Source: Peteryoungia algae (lineage in GTDB: Bacteria; Pseudomonadota; Alphaproteobacteria; Rhizobiales; Rhizobiaceae). Taken from it: DNA of 64,000 bases. Each line of letters begins with the position of its first letter. Within the stretch, counting starts at the first letter, position 1. The notes beneath the pieces were generated by a model. The model did no database searches and was not told the origin of the DNA. It saw only the letters and a list, made by a program, of their open reading frames with translations. Positions 19,727-28,541 of the stretch are shown one piece after another. Location: positions 3,428,501 to 3,492,500 of the forward strand of contig NZ_CP128477.1 of assembly GCF_030369675.1 (NCBI RefSeq), read 5' to 3'. The translations under genes were made by a program, and so were the position numbers.

Positions 19727-20191
19727 ATGGATATGCAGGGAACCGAGCGCATAGAGGCGCCGGTCGAGACCGTATGGCTGGCCCTCAACGATCCTGATAT
19801 CCTGAAACAGGCGATCCCTGGCTGCGAGAGCCTGGAAAAGACGTCCGACACCACGATGGCGGCCAAGGTCGTTCTCAAGATCGGACCGATCAAGGCGAAG
19901 TTTGAGGGCGCCGTCGAGTTGCAGAACCTCAACCCGCCCAATTCCTATACGATATCAGGCGAAGGCAAGGGCGGCCTTGCCGGCTTTGCCAAGGGCGGGG
20001 CAGATGTGACGCTGACATCCGATGGCGAAGGAGCGACCGTACTCACCTACACAGTGAAGGCGGAAGTCGGTGGCAAAATCGCGCAGCTCGGCAGTCGTCT
20101 GATCGAATCGACATCAAAAAAGCTCGCCGGAGAGTTTTTCTCGAATTTCAGCGCGGCCGTGACAGCGGGTGAGGGAGGACGCGAGGCTTGA
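19727..20191 (+). CDS. CoxG-like SRPBCC domain protein
   Basis: This 154-residue protein is a single SRPBCC (START-like) domain of the carbon monoxide dehydrogenase subunit G type. It starts MDMQGTERIEAPVETVW and has the family's IPGCESLEK and a Gly-rich KGGLAGFAKGGADVTL region. In CO oxidisers CoxG is involved in assembly or membrane recruitment of the molybdenum enzyme. No coxMSL genes are present here, so it probably has another lipid or cofactor role. AAGGGAGG lies eight bases before the ATG. Confidence 0.85.
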   Translation: MDMQGTERIEAPVETVWLALNDPDILKQAIPGCESLEKTSDTTMAAKVVLKIGPIKAKFEGAVELQNLNPPNSYTISGEGKGGLAGFAKGGADVTLTSDGEGATVLTYTVKAEVGGKIAQLGSRLIESTSKKLAGEFFSNFSAAVTAGEGGREA

Positions 20192-20278
20192 CCGGACACG
20201 CGCGATCGGGTGAAAGCCCGGCGCAAGGATACGTCATCATCGTGGGAACCAGCCGAGATGATTCGGCCTTATGGGGAC

Positions 20279-20443
20279 ATGACGATGATGAACGAAGGAC
20301 CTGATCAGTATTTCGAACAGCAGGACATGGCGGTCAAGCTGATGCTTCTCGAAAACAAGTCCGACGAACTGACGGACATCCTGGTGGAAGCGCTCCAGGA
20401 TGCGTTGAAGCTCCTTGAAGAAGAGCTCGCAACCGTCCACTGA
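20279..20443 (+). CDS. Small acidic hypothetical protein
   Basis: This is a short, very acidic protein of about 54 residues, predicted to be almost all helix (VKLMLLENKSDELTDILVEAL, then a Leu/Glu-rich end), perhaps a coiled-coil adaptor. Several in-frame starts exist (20210 GTG, 20258, 20279, 20285, 20288). The GGGGA at 20273-20277 best suits 20285, or 20279 less well. I do not recognise a family. It ends only 10 bp from the convergent tadC, with no terminator between. Confidence 0.55.
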   Translation: MTMMNEGPDQYFEQQDMAVKLMLLENKSDELTDILVEALQDALKLLEEELATVH

Positions 20444-20453
20444 TTGAGCGCAG

Positions 20454-21440
20454 TCAGAAGCGGTCGGACACCTGGATGCCGGCCGGACCGAGGATGACCG
20501 CGACCAGCACGGGCAGGAAGAACAGGATCATCGGGACGGTGAGCTTCGGCGGCAAGGCCGCGGCCTTCTTTTCCGCCTCGTTCATGCGCTCGTCGCGCCC
20601 TTCCTGAGCCAGCACCCGAAGTGCCTGGGCGACAGGCGTACCATAGCGGTCCGCCTGGATCAGCGCCTGGACCACGTTCTTGACGCCGTCGAGCTGGGTT
20701 CGCGTGCCAAGATTTTCGAGCGCCTGGCGCCGATCGGGCAGGAACGAGAGCTCAGCGGTGGTGAGTACCATTTCCTCGGCGAGTTCGGGTGATTGTTCCC
20801 CGATTTCGTCCGATACACGTCGCATGGCGGCCTCGAGGGAAATACCGGATTCCACACAAATCAGCATCAGGTCCAGCGCGTCTGGCCACGCGCGGCGGAT
20901 CGATTTCTGGCGTTTGCCAATACGGTTCGAAATATAGATGTTCGGCAGATAAAAGCCGACATACCCCCCCACGATGGTCGCAAAGAGCCGGACCGCAGGC
21001 GGTTTTTCGGCGAGATTTCCCAGTGCGAAGACCCAGAATGCGGTCAGTGCCAGGGTTGCGAAGGGCAACAGGAAGCGCGCGACGAGAAACATGTTCAGCG
21101 CGTTCTGTGAACGAAGCCCTGCAGCCTTGAGCCGGTCGACAGTGCCGACGTCGACAAGCGCCTTCTTCAGATTGAAGCGCTCGACGATATTGCGCACCGA
21201 CTTGTTATTGTTGGCCCGGAGCGATGCGCGGCTCTGCGTCGCTTCGGCATTGAGCTTCGCCCGCTCACGCGCCCGGATCAGGTCGCGCTCGGTCGAGACT
21301 GCACGCATGCGCTTGTTGAGATCGCCGCGTTCCAGGTACGGCATCGCGAACGTGTAGAATGTGCCGAAGACCGCGAGCGCCACCAGCACTGCGATCACCA
21401 ACGCCGGATCGGTCATTTGTGCGGCCCAGTCCTCGGTCAT
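20454..21440 (-). CDS. tadC: Tad pilus inner-membrane platform protein TadC
   Basis: This 328-residue type II secretion F-domain protein is one of the pair of polytopic platform proteins of the Tad/Flp pilus machine. Membrane helices lie near residues 14-32, 118-142, 150-170 and 300-320. The conserved F-domain stretch between them includes DALDLMLICVESGISLEAAM. The gene is last in the minus-strand tad operon, 12 bp after tadB. Confidence 0.93.
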   Translation of the reverse strand: MTEDWAAQMTDPALVIAVLVALAVFGTFYTFAMPYLERGDLNKRMRAVSTERDLIRARERAKLNAEATQSRASLRANNNKSVRNIVERFNLKKALVDVGTVDRLKAAGLRSQNALNMFLVARFLLPFATLALTAFWVFALGNLAEKPPAVRLFATIVGGYVGFYLPNIYISNRIGKRQKSIRRAWPDALDLMLICVESGISLEAAMRRVSDEIGEQSPELAEEMVLTTAELSFLPDRRQALENLGTRTQLDGVKNVVQALIQADRYGTPVAQALRVLAQEGRDERMNEAEKKAAALPPKLTVPMILFFLPVLVAVILGPAGIQVSDRF

Positions 21441-21452
21441 CCCGCCTATCCT

Positions 21453-22469
21453 TCAGATCTCGAAATTGATCATGTTGCGCATGACAAGCAGCCCGATACT
21501 CATCCACACCGCTGAAATGCCGAGGATCAGGTGTCCTCGCGGATCAGTGAAGAGGATCATGATGTATTGCGGGGATGTCAGGTAAACCAGGAAGGCGACG
21601 ATGAAGGGCAGGGCGCCGATGATGGCCGCCGAAGCTTTCGCTTCCATCGACAGCGCGCTGACCTTGGCCTTCATCTTCTTGCGGTCGCGCAGCACCCGCG
21701 AAAGGTTGGACAGGGCTTCGGAAAGATTGCCGCCTGCCTGTCCCTGGATCGCCACGACGATAGCAAAGAAACTGACCTCCGAGAGCGGCATGGTCTGGTG
21801 CATGCGCGCAACCGCATCGGGGACGTTGAGGCCGAGCTGCTGCGATTCGACGATCCGGCGGAACTCGGTCTTGACCGGCTCCTGGCCGTCGGACGCGATC
21901 ATGCGGATCGCGTCGTTCAGCGGCAGGCCCGATCGGATGGAGCGCACCATCACGTCCAGCGAGTTTGGAAACTCGTTCAGAAACTGCTTCTGGCGACGGC
22001 CGACGAGAAAGCCGACGATCCAGCGCGGCAGGCCGAGGCCAGCGACAAAGGTGGCGCCCCCGATGACCAGCGGCGGCATGCCGGTGAGAAAGGTCACGGC
22101 GAGCACCACGAGGCTCAGAATGGCACTCAGGATATAGAATTGCGGCAGCGTTACCGGCAGACCCGATTGCACAAGCTTGGCCTTGAGACTGGTGGCATTG
22201 GCCTTCTTGGTCTTCTCCTGCTGCTGCTTCTTTTCCAGTTCCTTCAGCGAATCCTGGACAGATTTGCGACGCTTGGAGATTTCCTGCACGCGGTCGCGGG
22301 CAGCTTTCACCTGCGAGGTATCGGTTTCGGCAGCACGAACCCTGTTGATGCGGCTGGCGGTCTTCTTGTCGGTCTCGATTCTCGAATACAGCACGCCATA
22401 GGCCACGGCTCCGGTCGAGACGGCAACCAGAAGAACGATGGCGAGAATGGTCGGATCGATGCCGAACAT
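21453..22469 (-). CDS. tadB: Tad pilus inner-membrane platform protein TadB
   Basis: The 338-residue TadB is the second F-domain platform protein and is thought to contact the ATPase CpaF. It has an N-terminal helix at about 4-26, a basic, Lys/Gln-rich cytoplasmic segment (KKQQQEKTKKAN), a helix pair near 108-150 and two C-terminal helices. The F-domain signature NSLDVMVRSIRSGLPLNDAI is clear. It lies five bp after cpaF. Confidence 0.93.
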   Translation of the reverse strand: MFGIDPTILAIVLLVAVSTGAVAYGVLYSRIETDKKTASRINRVRAAETDTSQVKAARDRVQEISKRRKSVQDSLKELEKKQQQEKTKKANATSLKAKLVQSGLPVTLPQFYILSAILSLVVLAVTFLTGMPPLVIGGATFVAGLGLPRWIVGFLVGRRQKQFLNEFPNSLDVMVRSIRSGLPLNDAIRMIASDGQEPVKTEFRRIVESQQLGLNVPDAVARMHQTMPLSEVSFFAIVVAIQGQAGGNLSEALSNLSRVLRDRKKMKAKVSALSMEAKASAAIIGALPFIVAFLVYLTSPQYIMILFTDPRGHLILGISAVWMSIGLLVMRNMINFEI

Positions 22470-22474
22470 GGTGA

Positions 22475-23959
22475 TCAGATCCCCTTCGACTTCTGTTCCA
22501 TGGAATCAAGCGCGGCAGCGAGCCGGCGATCCTCGTTGTAGTAACGGGCGCGGTCCCAGAAATGCGGCTTGCCGATGCCGGTCGACATGTGCCGTCCGAT
22601 GATCTTGCCGTTGGAGTCTTCACCGTCCATCTCGTAGCGCATCAGGTCCTGGGTGATGATCACGTCGCCTTCCATCCCGATCACCTCGGTGATGTGGGTG
22701 ATTCGGCGCGAACCGTCGCGCAGACGGGCGGCCTGGATGATGACGTCGATCGAGCCGGAGATAATCTCGCGCACGGTCTTGGCCGGCAGAGAAAAACCAC
22801 CCATGGCGATCATCGATTCCATACGGCTGAGGCATTCGCGCGGCGTGTTCGCATGGATCGTGCCCATCGAACCGTCGTGGCCGGTGTTCATGGCCTGGAG
22901 AAGGTCGAAAACCTCCGGTCCACGCACTTCGCCGACGATGATGCGTTCGGGGCGCATACGCAGGCAGTTCTTGACGAGGTCACGCATGGTGATTTCGCCT
23001 TCGCCTTCGATGTTCGGCGGGCGCGTTTCGAGACGCACCACATGCGGCTGCTGCAGCTGCAGTTCGGCCGTGTCTTCGCAGGTGATGACACGCTCGTCGG
23101 TGTCAATGAAGCCCGTCAGGCAATTGAGAAGCGTCGTCTTGCCCGAGCCGGTACCGCCGGAGATGACCACGTTGCACCGGACGCGCCCGATGATCTGCAG
23201 AACCTCCGCGCCCTCTGGCGTGATCGCGCCGAACTTGACGAGCTGGGCGAGGGTCAGCTTGTCCTTCTTGAACTTACGGATGGTGAGAGCCGGTCCGTCG
23301 ATCGCGAGCGGCGGCGCGATGACGTTCACACGGGAACCATCGGGAAGACGCGCGTCGCAGATCGGGCTCGATTCGTCGACGCGGCGGCCGACCTGGCTGA
23401 CGATGCGTTGGCAGATCGAAAGCAGCTGGGAATTGTCGCGGAAGCGGATCTCCGACTCGATGGTCTTGCCGCCGACTTCGATGAAGGTCTGGCCAGCCCC
23501 GTTGACCATGATGTCGGCAATGTCGTCGCGTGCCAGCAGCGGCTCGAGCGGACCGTAGCCCAAGACGTCGTTGCAGATGTCATCGAGCAGTTCTTCCTGC
23601 TCCGAGATCGACATCGCGAAGTTCTTGATCGTGATGATGTCGTTGACGATATCGCGGATTTCTTCGCGCGCGCTTTCGCCGTCGAGCTTGGCCAGCTGCG
23701 ACAGGTCGATCGTGTCGATCAGCGCCGAGAAGACCTGGCTCTTGGTGTCGTAATAATCTTCTGTCCGCGGTGGCTTCTTGCGGCTCGGGGTCTGCATCGA
23801 AGGTGCCGCGACCTGCTGCCGGCTGTTGACCTCCGGGCTGCCGGGCTCGATGAGCGTGCTGGAACGGGCCGCAGGTGCGGCAGCAGGCGGCTGTGCCGGG
23901 ATCGTGCTGACGCCCGCCCCGCCCTTGCCGAAGCCGTCGTTTCCGCGTTTGCCAAACAT
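22475..23959 (-). CDS. cpaF: Tad pilus secretion ATPase CpaF/TadA
   Basis: CpaF is the hexameric VirB11/PilT-class ATPase that drives extension and retraction of Flp pili. This 494-residue protein has a Pro/Ala-rich N-terminal tail of about 60 residues. The nucleotide-binding domain has Walker A GGTGSGKTTLLN near residue 264, the Asp box CEDTAEL, Walker B region RIIVGEVRGPE, and the His box GSMGTIHANTP. All catalytic features are intact. Confidence 0.96.
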   Translation of the reverse strand: MFGKRGNDGFGKGGAGVSTIPAQPPAAAPAARSSTLIEPGSPEVNSRQQVAAPSMQTPSRKKPPRTEDYYDTKSQVFSALIDTIDLSQLAKLDGESAREEIRDIVNDIITIKNFAMSISEQEELLDDICNDVLGYGPLEPLLARDDIADIMVNGAGQTFIEVGGKTIESEIRFRDNSQLLSICQRIVSQVGRRVDESSPICDARLPDGSRVNVIAPPLAIDGPALTIRKFKKDKLTLAQLVKFGAITPEGAEVLQIIGRVRCNVVISGGTGSGKTTLLNCLTGFIDTDERVITCEDTAELQLQQPHVVRLETRPPNIEGEGEITMRDLVKNCLRMRPERIIVGEVRGPEVFDLLQAMNTGHDGSMGTIHANTPRECLSRMESMIAMGGFSLPAKTVREIISGSIDVIIQAARLRDGSRRITHITEVIGMEGDVIITQDLMRYEMDGEDSNGKIIGRHMSTGIGKPHFWDRARYYNEDRRLAAALDSMEQKSKGI

Positions 23960-23985
23960 GAGCTCTACCTGTTCCTGTTACCGGT

Positions 23986-25275
23986 CTACTTCTTGCGGAG
24001 TTTTTCGATGAGCGAGCCGAGGCCCGCCTTCTTGGGTTTCTTGATCGTGGCGCGGCCCGTCACCAGATGCGCCAGCTGCGAAAAGGTCTCCGCTGTCGGG
24101 GATTTCCCATCGAGTTCGCTGATCATCCGGCCACTGTTGGCGGCCGTGCCGAAAAGCTGTGCATCAAAGGGTATGATTGCGACCGGCTCGAGTTCGAGCG
24201 GTTCGAAGAAATCCGATGGCGCGATTTCGGGACGTTTCGGCATGCCGACCTGATTGAGGATCAGATGCGGCGGCTTGTCCTGCGGCCTGAGTTTCTTCAG
24301 TGCATCCAGCATGTTCTTCATGTTGCGCAGATTGGCGAGGTCGGGCGCGCAGGTGATGACGATCTCGTCGACGTCGGACAAGACCGCTCTCGTCCAGTCG
24401 GCCCAGGCATGTGGAATATCGAGCACGGTGATTGGCGCTGCTCGCTGCAGGACGTCGAGTATGGGCTGGAAGGTCCCGCGCTCGTAATCATAGCCTCGAT
24501 CGAGCATCGACGGTGCTGCAAGAAGCGAAAGGTTCTGCCCGCATTTTGTCAGAAGGCGGTCGAGGAAGACCTCGTCCAGCCGCTCCGGCGAGAACACGGC
24601 TTCGGCCATGCCCTGTGCAGGATCCTGGTCGAAGTCGATATTGGCCGTACCGAACGGCAGGTCGAGATCCGCCAGGACGGTTTCGGTTGAAAACAGCGAG
24701 GAGATCCCGAAGGCACAATTATGTGCAATCGTCGACGAGCCGACACCGCCCTTGGCGCCGATGAAGGCGATGCTGCGGCCGAGCGGCTCGGATTCTGGGT
24801 CGACGAAAATGGATGATATCGACCCCATCATGTCCGCCATGGTGAAGGGGGCGACGATATATTCCGAAATGCCGCTGCGAATGAGTTCGCGATAAAGAGC
24901 GATGTCGTTATGCCGGCCGACCATGATCACGCGCGAACTCGGATCGCAGACTTCCGCGAGCGGCGCGAGCTCTGTCAGGAGGTCGCGCGGGCCGGCATCG
25001 GTTTCGAGAATGATCAGGTTCGGCGTCGGCGTCGAGGAGAACATGTTCGCCGCTGCAGCGACATTGCCATGCGTGATGCGCATGCTGACACGCGCCATGC
25101 GACGGTCGGCGGCACATTGCTCCATGGTCCGATGCACTGCATCGCTGATGCAGAAGGCATGGATCGAAATGCGGGGCAGGGGACGCAGGGCCTCGACATC
25201 GCCTGCGATCACGCTCTCGGAGGCCCCGCGAAATTCGCCGCCCGTTTCGCCAATTTCATAGTCGATCGCGTTCAT
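23986..25275 (-). CDS. cpaE: Tad pilus localisation protein CpaE/TadZ
   Basis: CpaE is a ParA/MinD-like protein that places the Tad machine, at the pole in Caulobacter. The 429-residue protein has an N-terminal receiver-like domain (about 40-155, without a complete phosphoacceptor set that I can recognise). An ATPase-like domain begins AFIGAKGGVGSSTIAHN. The first lysine of the deviant Walker A is kept, but the second is replaced by Ser, as is usual in CpaE, so ATP hydrolysis may be weak or absent. It sits between cpaD and cpaF. Confidence 0.92.
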   Translation of the reverse strand: MNAIDYEIGETGGEFRGASESVIAGDVEALRPLPRISIHAFCISDAVHRTMEQCAADRRMARVSMRITHGNVAAAANMFSSTPTPNLIILETDAGPRDLLTELAPLAEVCDPSSRVIMVGRHNDIALYRELIRSGISEYIVAPFTMADMMGSISSIFVDPESEPLGRSIAFIGAKGGVGSSTIAHNCAFGISSLFSTETVLADLDLPFGTANIDFDQDPAQGMAEAVFSPERLDEVFLDRLLTKCGQNLSLLAAPSMLDRGYDYERGTFQPILDVLQRAAPITVLDIPHAWADWTRAVLSDVDEIVITCAPDLANLRNMKNMLDALKKLRPQDKPPHLILNQVGMPKRPEIAPSDFFEPLELEPVAIIPFDAQLFGTAANSGRMISELDGKSPTAETFSQLAHLVTGRATIKKPKKAGLGSLIEKLRKK

Positions 25276-25308
25276 GCTCTCATCCTGTCCTCTTGGACCC
25301 CTGCCGCA

Positions 25309-26049
25309 TCACTCGGTTGCCGTATTGCTGCCTTCGCGATAGAGGCCGATCACGTTCGACCGCCGGGTCGCGTCGATCGGCGCCATGTCGCGCGGGGTCA
25401 CCAGATCCATCGGGTTGGCGATCTGCGCGGCGAGGTTGCTCTGAGTCGCGCAGCCGAAATTGTGGTAGTTCTTGTTGCTGAACGTGTTGTTCTGCAGGTC
25501 CTCGGGCCACTCGCCGCAAGGGTTGGTCATTGCCGTGATCGCCACATAGCTGATCCGCACCGGCGCTGCATTGCTGTTCGCCTCGGCCTGATAGGAAGTT
25601 TCGATGATCCGGTTCGACGGCACGCCGCGCGTGGTCAGAACTTGGCGGATCTGCTTGCGCATGGCGGAGGCTGCCCCCGAATTCGGCGAACCATGCGGCA
25701 CCATGACCTGGATCGTCCCTGTCGATGCCGACAGATAATCGGCGGCAAAGCCGGCAATGGAATCCTGCACGCTCATCGTCAGCTTCCGGTCGCCCGAGGC
25801 GATCGGGACGTCGAGCGTATGCTCGACTTCGCTGAGCATGATCGGATGGCGCGTCCGGTAATCGTCCGGGATGGCCGAGGTGGACATCTGGTCCTTCATG
25901 CTGCCGCATCCGGCGAGCACCGCAGCTGCCCCCAGAAGGACGCTGCCGAGAACGAGACGCTGCAAGGAGTGACGTGCGGATGCCATGGCTGGCTGACTTT
26001 CCCTGACTTGACGTGTCGAGTTTTCCATCATGATCCTCGCGCCGTTCAT
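25309..26049 (-). CDS. cpaD: Tad pilus assembly lipoprotein CpaD
   Basis: CpaD is a periplasmic or outer-membrane lipoprotein needed for the secretin CpaC. The 246-residue reading has a lipobox ending VLAGC, with Cys48 as the lipidation site. The C-terminal CpaD domain includes GCATQSNLAAQIANPMDL. The ATG at 26049 overlaps the cpaC stop (ATGA), which favours coupled translation. ATGs at 26028 (AGGA just upstream) and 25986 would shorten the long pre-signal region, and either could be the true start. Confidence 0.9.
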   Translation of the reverse strand: MNGARIMMENSTRQVRESQPAMASARHSLQRLVLGSVLLGAAAVLAGCGSMKDQMSTSAIPDDYRTRHPIMLSEVEHTLDVPIASGDRKLTMSVQDSIAGFAADYLSASTGTIQVMVPHGSPNSGAASAMRKQIRQVLTTRGVPSNRIIETSYQAEANSNAAPVRISYVAITAMTNPCGEWPEDLQNNTFSNKNYHNFGCATQSNLAAQIANPMDLVTPRDMAPIDATRRSNVIGLYREGSNTATE

Positions 26050-27599
26050 TTGTAGATGAAGCCCACGGCGCCGTGGTATTGACCAGGCGCTACAGGGTTC
26101 TCGCGACGGCCATAGACCTTGTTCACCTTGTTCAGGAAGAAGGTCGCGCCGTCATTCTCGGGGTTGAAATTGTCATCCGGTCGCGACAGCGCGCCGCGTG
26201 CCACGGGACGCACGAGATAGGGCGTGGCGATGATCACGAGTTCGGTCTCGTTGCGCTGGAAGTCCTTGCTGCGGAAGAGCGTACCGAGCACCGGAACCTT
26301 TGACAGACCCGGCAGGCCCGAGGTTGCCTGGCGGATATTGTCCTGGACGAGGCCGGCGATCACGATCGAACCACCAGACGGAAGCTCTACCGTCGTCGAT
26401 GCCTCGCGCTTGCGGATCGACAGGTAGGTGGAGCCGGGCACCTGGTTCAGGATGTTGCCCGTGACCTGCGATGATTCCCAGGTCGGCTCGGACACGTTGG
26501 TCTCGATCTGCAGGCTGATGCGGCCGGGTGCGAGGACGACGGGGCGGAAATTCAGCTCGATCCCGTAATCGACGGTTTCGGTCGTCCGCTCGAGCGAAGT
26601 GCCCTCTTCGTCACTCGTCACTTCCTGTTGCCCGGCAATCCGGAATTCGCCACCGACATAAAATTTGGCAGCTTCGCCCGAAATGGCGGTCAGGCTTGGT
26701 TCGGCCAGCGTGCGCATGACGCCCGCCTGCTCCATCGCATTGATGTAGGTATTGATCCCGAGACCGCCGATTCCGGCAGAAATCGTGGCGGTTCCTGTCG
26801 GATCGATGGCATTGCCGAGGTTGGACGGATTGGCATAGCTGATGCCGGTCGAACCGTCTGAAACGCTGCCGGAGAAGCCGAGCTGTTTCAGCACCTGGCG
26901 GCTCACTTCCGCGACGGTGACCTTGAGCGTGACCTGATCCTCGCCTTCGATCGTCAGGAGATTGACGATCTGGGACTCCTGCCGATCTTCCGCATAAATC
27001 GCCACATCACCGCCATTGTCGCCTCCGGAAGCCGTCTGGTTCCGTGTCGTCGCTTCACCACCCTTGAGGAAGGCCTGTGCGAGGCTCTGGGCGCGGGCGG
27101 CGTCCTGCGGCGTGCGCACCGTGCCTGTCAGAACGATATTGTCCGAGACGATTTCGACCTTGATGTCCGATTGCGGGATGAAACGGCGCAGGTTGGCCTC
27201 GAGCCCGGCGATGTCGCGTTCGATCTCGATGTCGAGGCTGATAATCTCATTGCCGTCGGCGCCGAAGATGAAGATGTTCGTCTGGCCGACGGTCTTGCCG
27301 AAGAGATAGATGCGGCGCGACGAACGGGTCACGGCATCGGCCATGGCAGGATCGGCAACCAGAATGTCATGCGCGTCTGCCGGCAGATCAACGACCAGGG
27401 CCTTGTTCAGCCCGAGCTTGACGGTACGGCGAGCACCTGGTCCGGCATTGGTGATTCTGAGTACGGTCTGTTGCGCGGCCTCGGCGGCCGGAAAGAGACT
27501 GCCGTGAGGCGGGAAGGATGCCGGTGATCCCGTGAACGTCATGGCGAAGACGATGCCACCGGTCAGGGAAACTCTGAATTTGTGCGTCAGGCTGGCCAC
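26046..27599 (-). CDS. cpaC: Tad pilus outer-membrane secretin CpaC/RcpA
   Basis: CpaC forms the outer-membrane channel for the pilus. This 517-residue protein has an N-terminal signal region. A T2SS/T3SS pilus N-domain follows at about 50-120 (KALVVDLPADAHDILVADP, IYLFGKTVGQTNIFIF). Next come a BON-like segment (IVLTGTVRTPQDAARAQSLA) and the secretin domain (about 250-440), which includes GSTYLSIRKREASTTVELP. It starts with GTG at 27599 and follows cpaB by 13 bp. Confidence 0.95.
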   Translation of the reverse strand: MASLTHKFRVSLTGGIVFAMTFTGSPASFPPHGSLFPAAEAAQQTVLRITNAGPGARRTVKLGLNKALVVDLPADAHDILVADPAMADAVTRSSRRIYLFGKTVGQTNIFIFGADGNEIISLDIEIERDIAGLEANLRRFIPQSDIKVEIVSDNIVLTGTVRTPQDAARAQSLAQAFLKGGEATTRNQTASGGDNGGDVAIYAEDRQESQIVNLLTIEGEDQVTLKVTVAEVSRQVLKQLGFSGSVSDGSTGISYANPSNLGNAIDPTGTATISAGIGGLGINTYINAMEQAGVMRTLAEPSLTAISGEAAKFYVGGEFRIAGQQEVTSDEEGTSLERTTETVDYGIELNFRPVVLAPGRISLQIETNVSEPTWESSQVTGNILNQVPGSTYLSIRKREASTTVELPSGGSIVIAGLVQDNIRQATSGLPGLSKVPVLGTLFRSKDFQRNETELVIIATPYLVRPVARGALSRPDDNFNPENDGATFFLNKVNKVYGRRENPVAPGQYHGAVGFIYK

Positions 27600-27612
27600 G
27601 ATGTGTCCCCAC

Positions 27613-28425
27613 TCACTGCATGGAATTGGCGGTCGAGGAGGTCGACTTGACGACCTCGCCGGACTTGATGACCTGAATGGTCGGCTGACCGTCCCCGCCG
27701 CTCAGCAGGTGGTCGGCGGCCGAGGTGTCTTCCTCCTGGGCATCGGCGACGGAACGCAGCGCGAGGGACAAACGGTCGGCCATCTGCTGGGCGACGGCCA
27801 TGACCTTGGTCTGTTCTGGCGTCAGCTCCAGCGTTGCTGTCGTACCGATGACTGATCTGGAGCCATCAGGTGCTTCTTCGATCTGCTGGTCGATGGCGAG
27901 GATACGCACGTTGGACAGGATGGTTTCCGTGAGGAAGTTGTCCTCGTCACCTTTGCGCACCATGATCACGTCGACGCGGTCGTTCGGCAGGATGAAGCCG
28001 CCCGCACCTGTCGCGACAGAGATCTCGGTCGAGACCGCGCGTTTTCCGGATGGCAGAAGCGCGGAGAGGATGCGGGAGGAGGAATCGGCGATCTTTTCGC
28101 GGCGCAGTGGCTCGCCCTCGAACACTGGCAGGCGGACAACGACGCCCGTGAGCTCGGTCAGAGCATCCGGCCGCGTGGAGGAGGTGATGAAGCCATCGAC
28201 GACACTGCCTTGCGGCCAGGGCATCCAGCGCATGGAGGTTTCATCGAGACGCGCGCCAACCGGCAGGTTTTTAGCCGAGACCAGAACATCGATGCTCGGC
28301 TCCTTCTCGACGATGGAATCCTGAACGATGACGGTCTGGTTGCCGCTCAGCCGCATGGCGAGGAGACCGGCCATACCGGCGGCCACTACGGCAACGGCGA
28401 GTATGATGAGACGGGCGGGTTTCAT
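27613..28425 (-). CDS. cpaB: Tad pilus assembly protein CpaB/RcpC
   Basis: The 270-residue CpaB has an N-terminal helix (LIILAVAVVAAGMAGLLAM) and an SAF domain (about 45-110, VLVSAKNLPVGARLDETSM). An RcpC-type domain follows, with DRVDVIMVRKGDEDNF. The role is periplasmic, probably stabilising the secretin or pilus. An open frame runs from 28461, but the ATG at 28425 has GAGGA at good spacing and puts the helix at the N-terminus. The 116 bp before it may hold a second promoter for cpaB to tadC. Confidence 0.92.
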   Translation of the reverse strand: MKPARLIILAVAVVAAGMAGLLAMRLSGNQTVIVQDSIVEKEPSIDVLVSAKNLPVGARLDETSMRWMPWPQGSVVDGFITSSTRPDALTELTGVVVRLPVFEGEPLRREKIADSSSRILSALLPSGKRAVSTEISVATGAGGFILPNDRVDVIMVRKGDEDNFLTETILSNVRILAIDQQIEEAPDGSRSVIGTTATLELTPEQTKVMAVAQQMADRLSLALRSVADAQEEDTSAADHLLSGGDGQPTIQVIKSGEVVKSTSSTANSMQ

Positions 28426-28541
28426 GATCGATCCTCGGGCGACGCAATAGGTTCTGCCCAAGAGATTGATCAGGAATTGGTGTACTTATAGTTAATGAGC
28501 CGCTTACAATCGTAGTTAACGGAAGGTTTCTTCGCGCCCGA
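28426..28541 (-). promoter_or_regulatory. Intergenic region between cpaA and cpaB, candidate promoter
   Basis: This AT-rich 116-bp stretch contains TAGTTAA twice, 24 bp apart (28489-28495 and 28513-28519). Read on the minus strand, each copy begins a TTAACTA element. CtrA recognises TTAA-N7-TTAA, but here only half-sites are complete, so CtrA control is a guess. The AT content and the gap itself favour an internal promoter. Confidence 0.35.

Noticed and set aside
22562..24253. A 563-codon plus-strand open frame over cpaF and cpaE
   Set aside because: Antisense to two clear tad genes, with skewed composition and no ribosome site.
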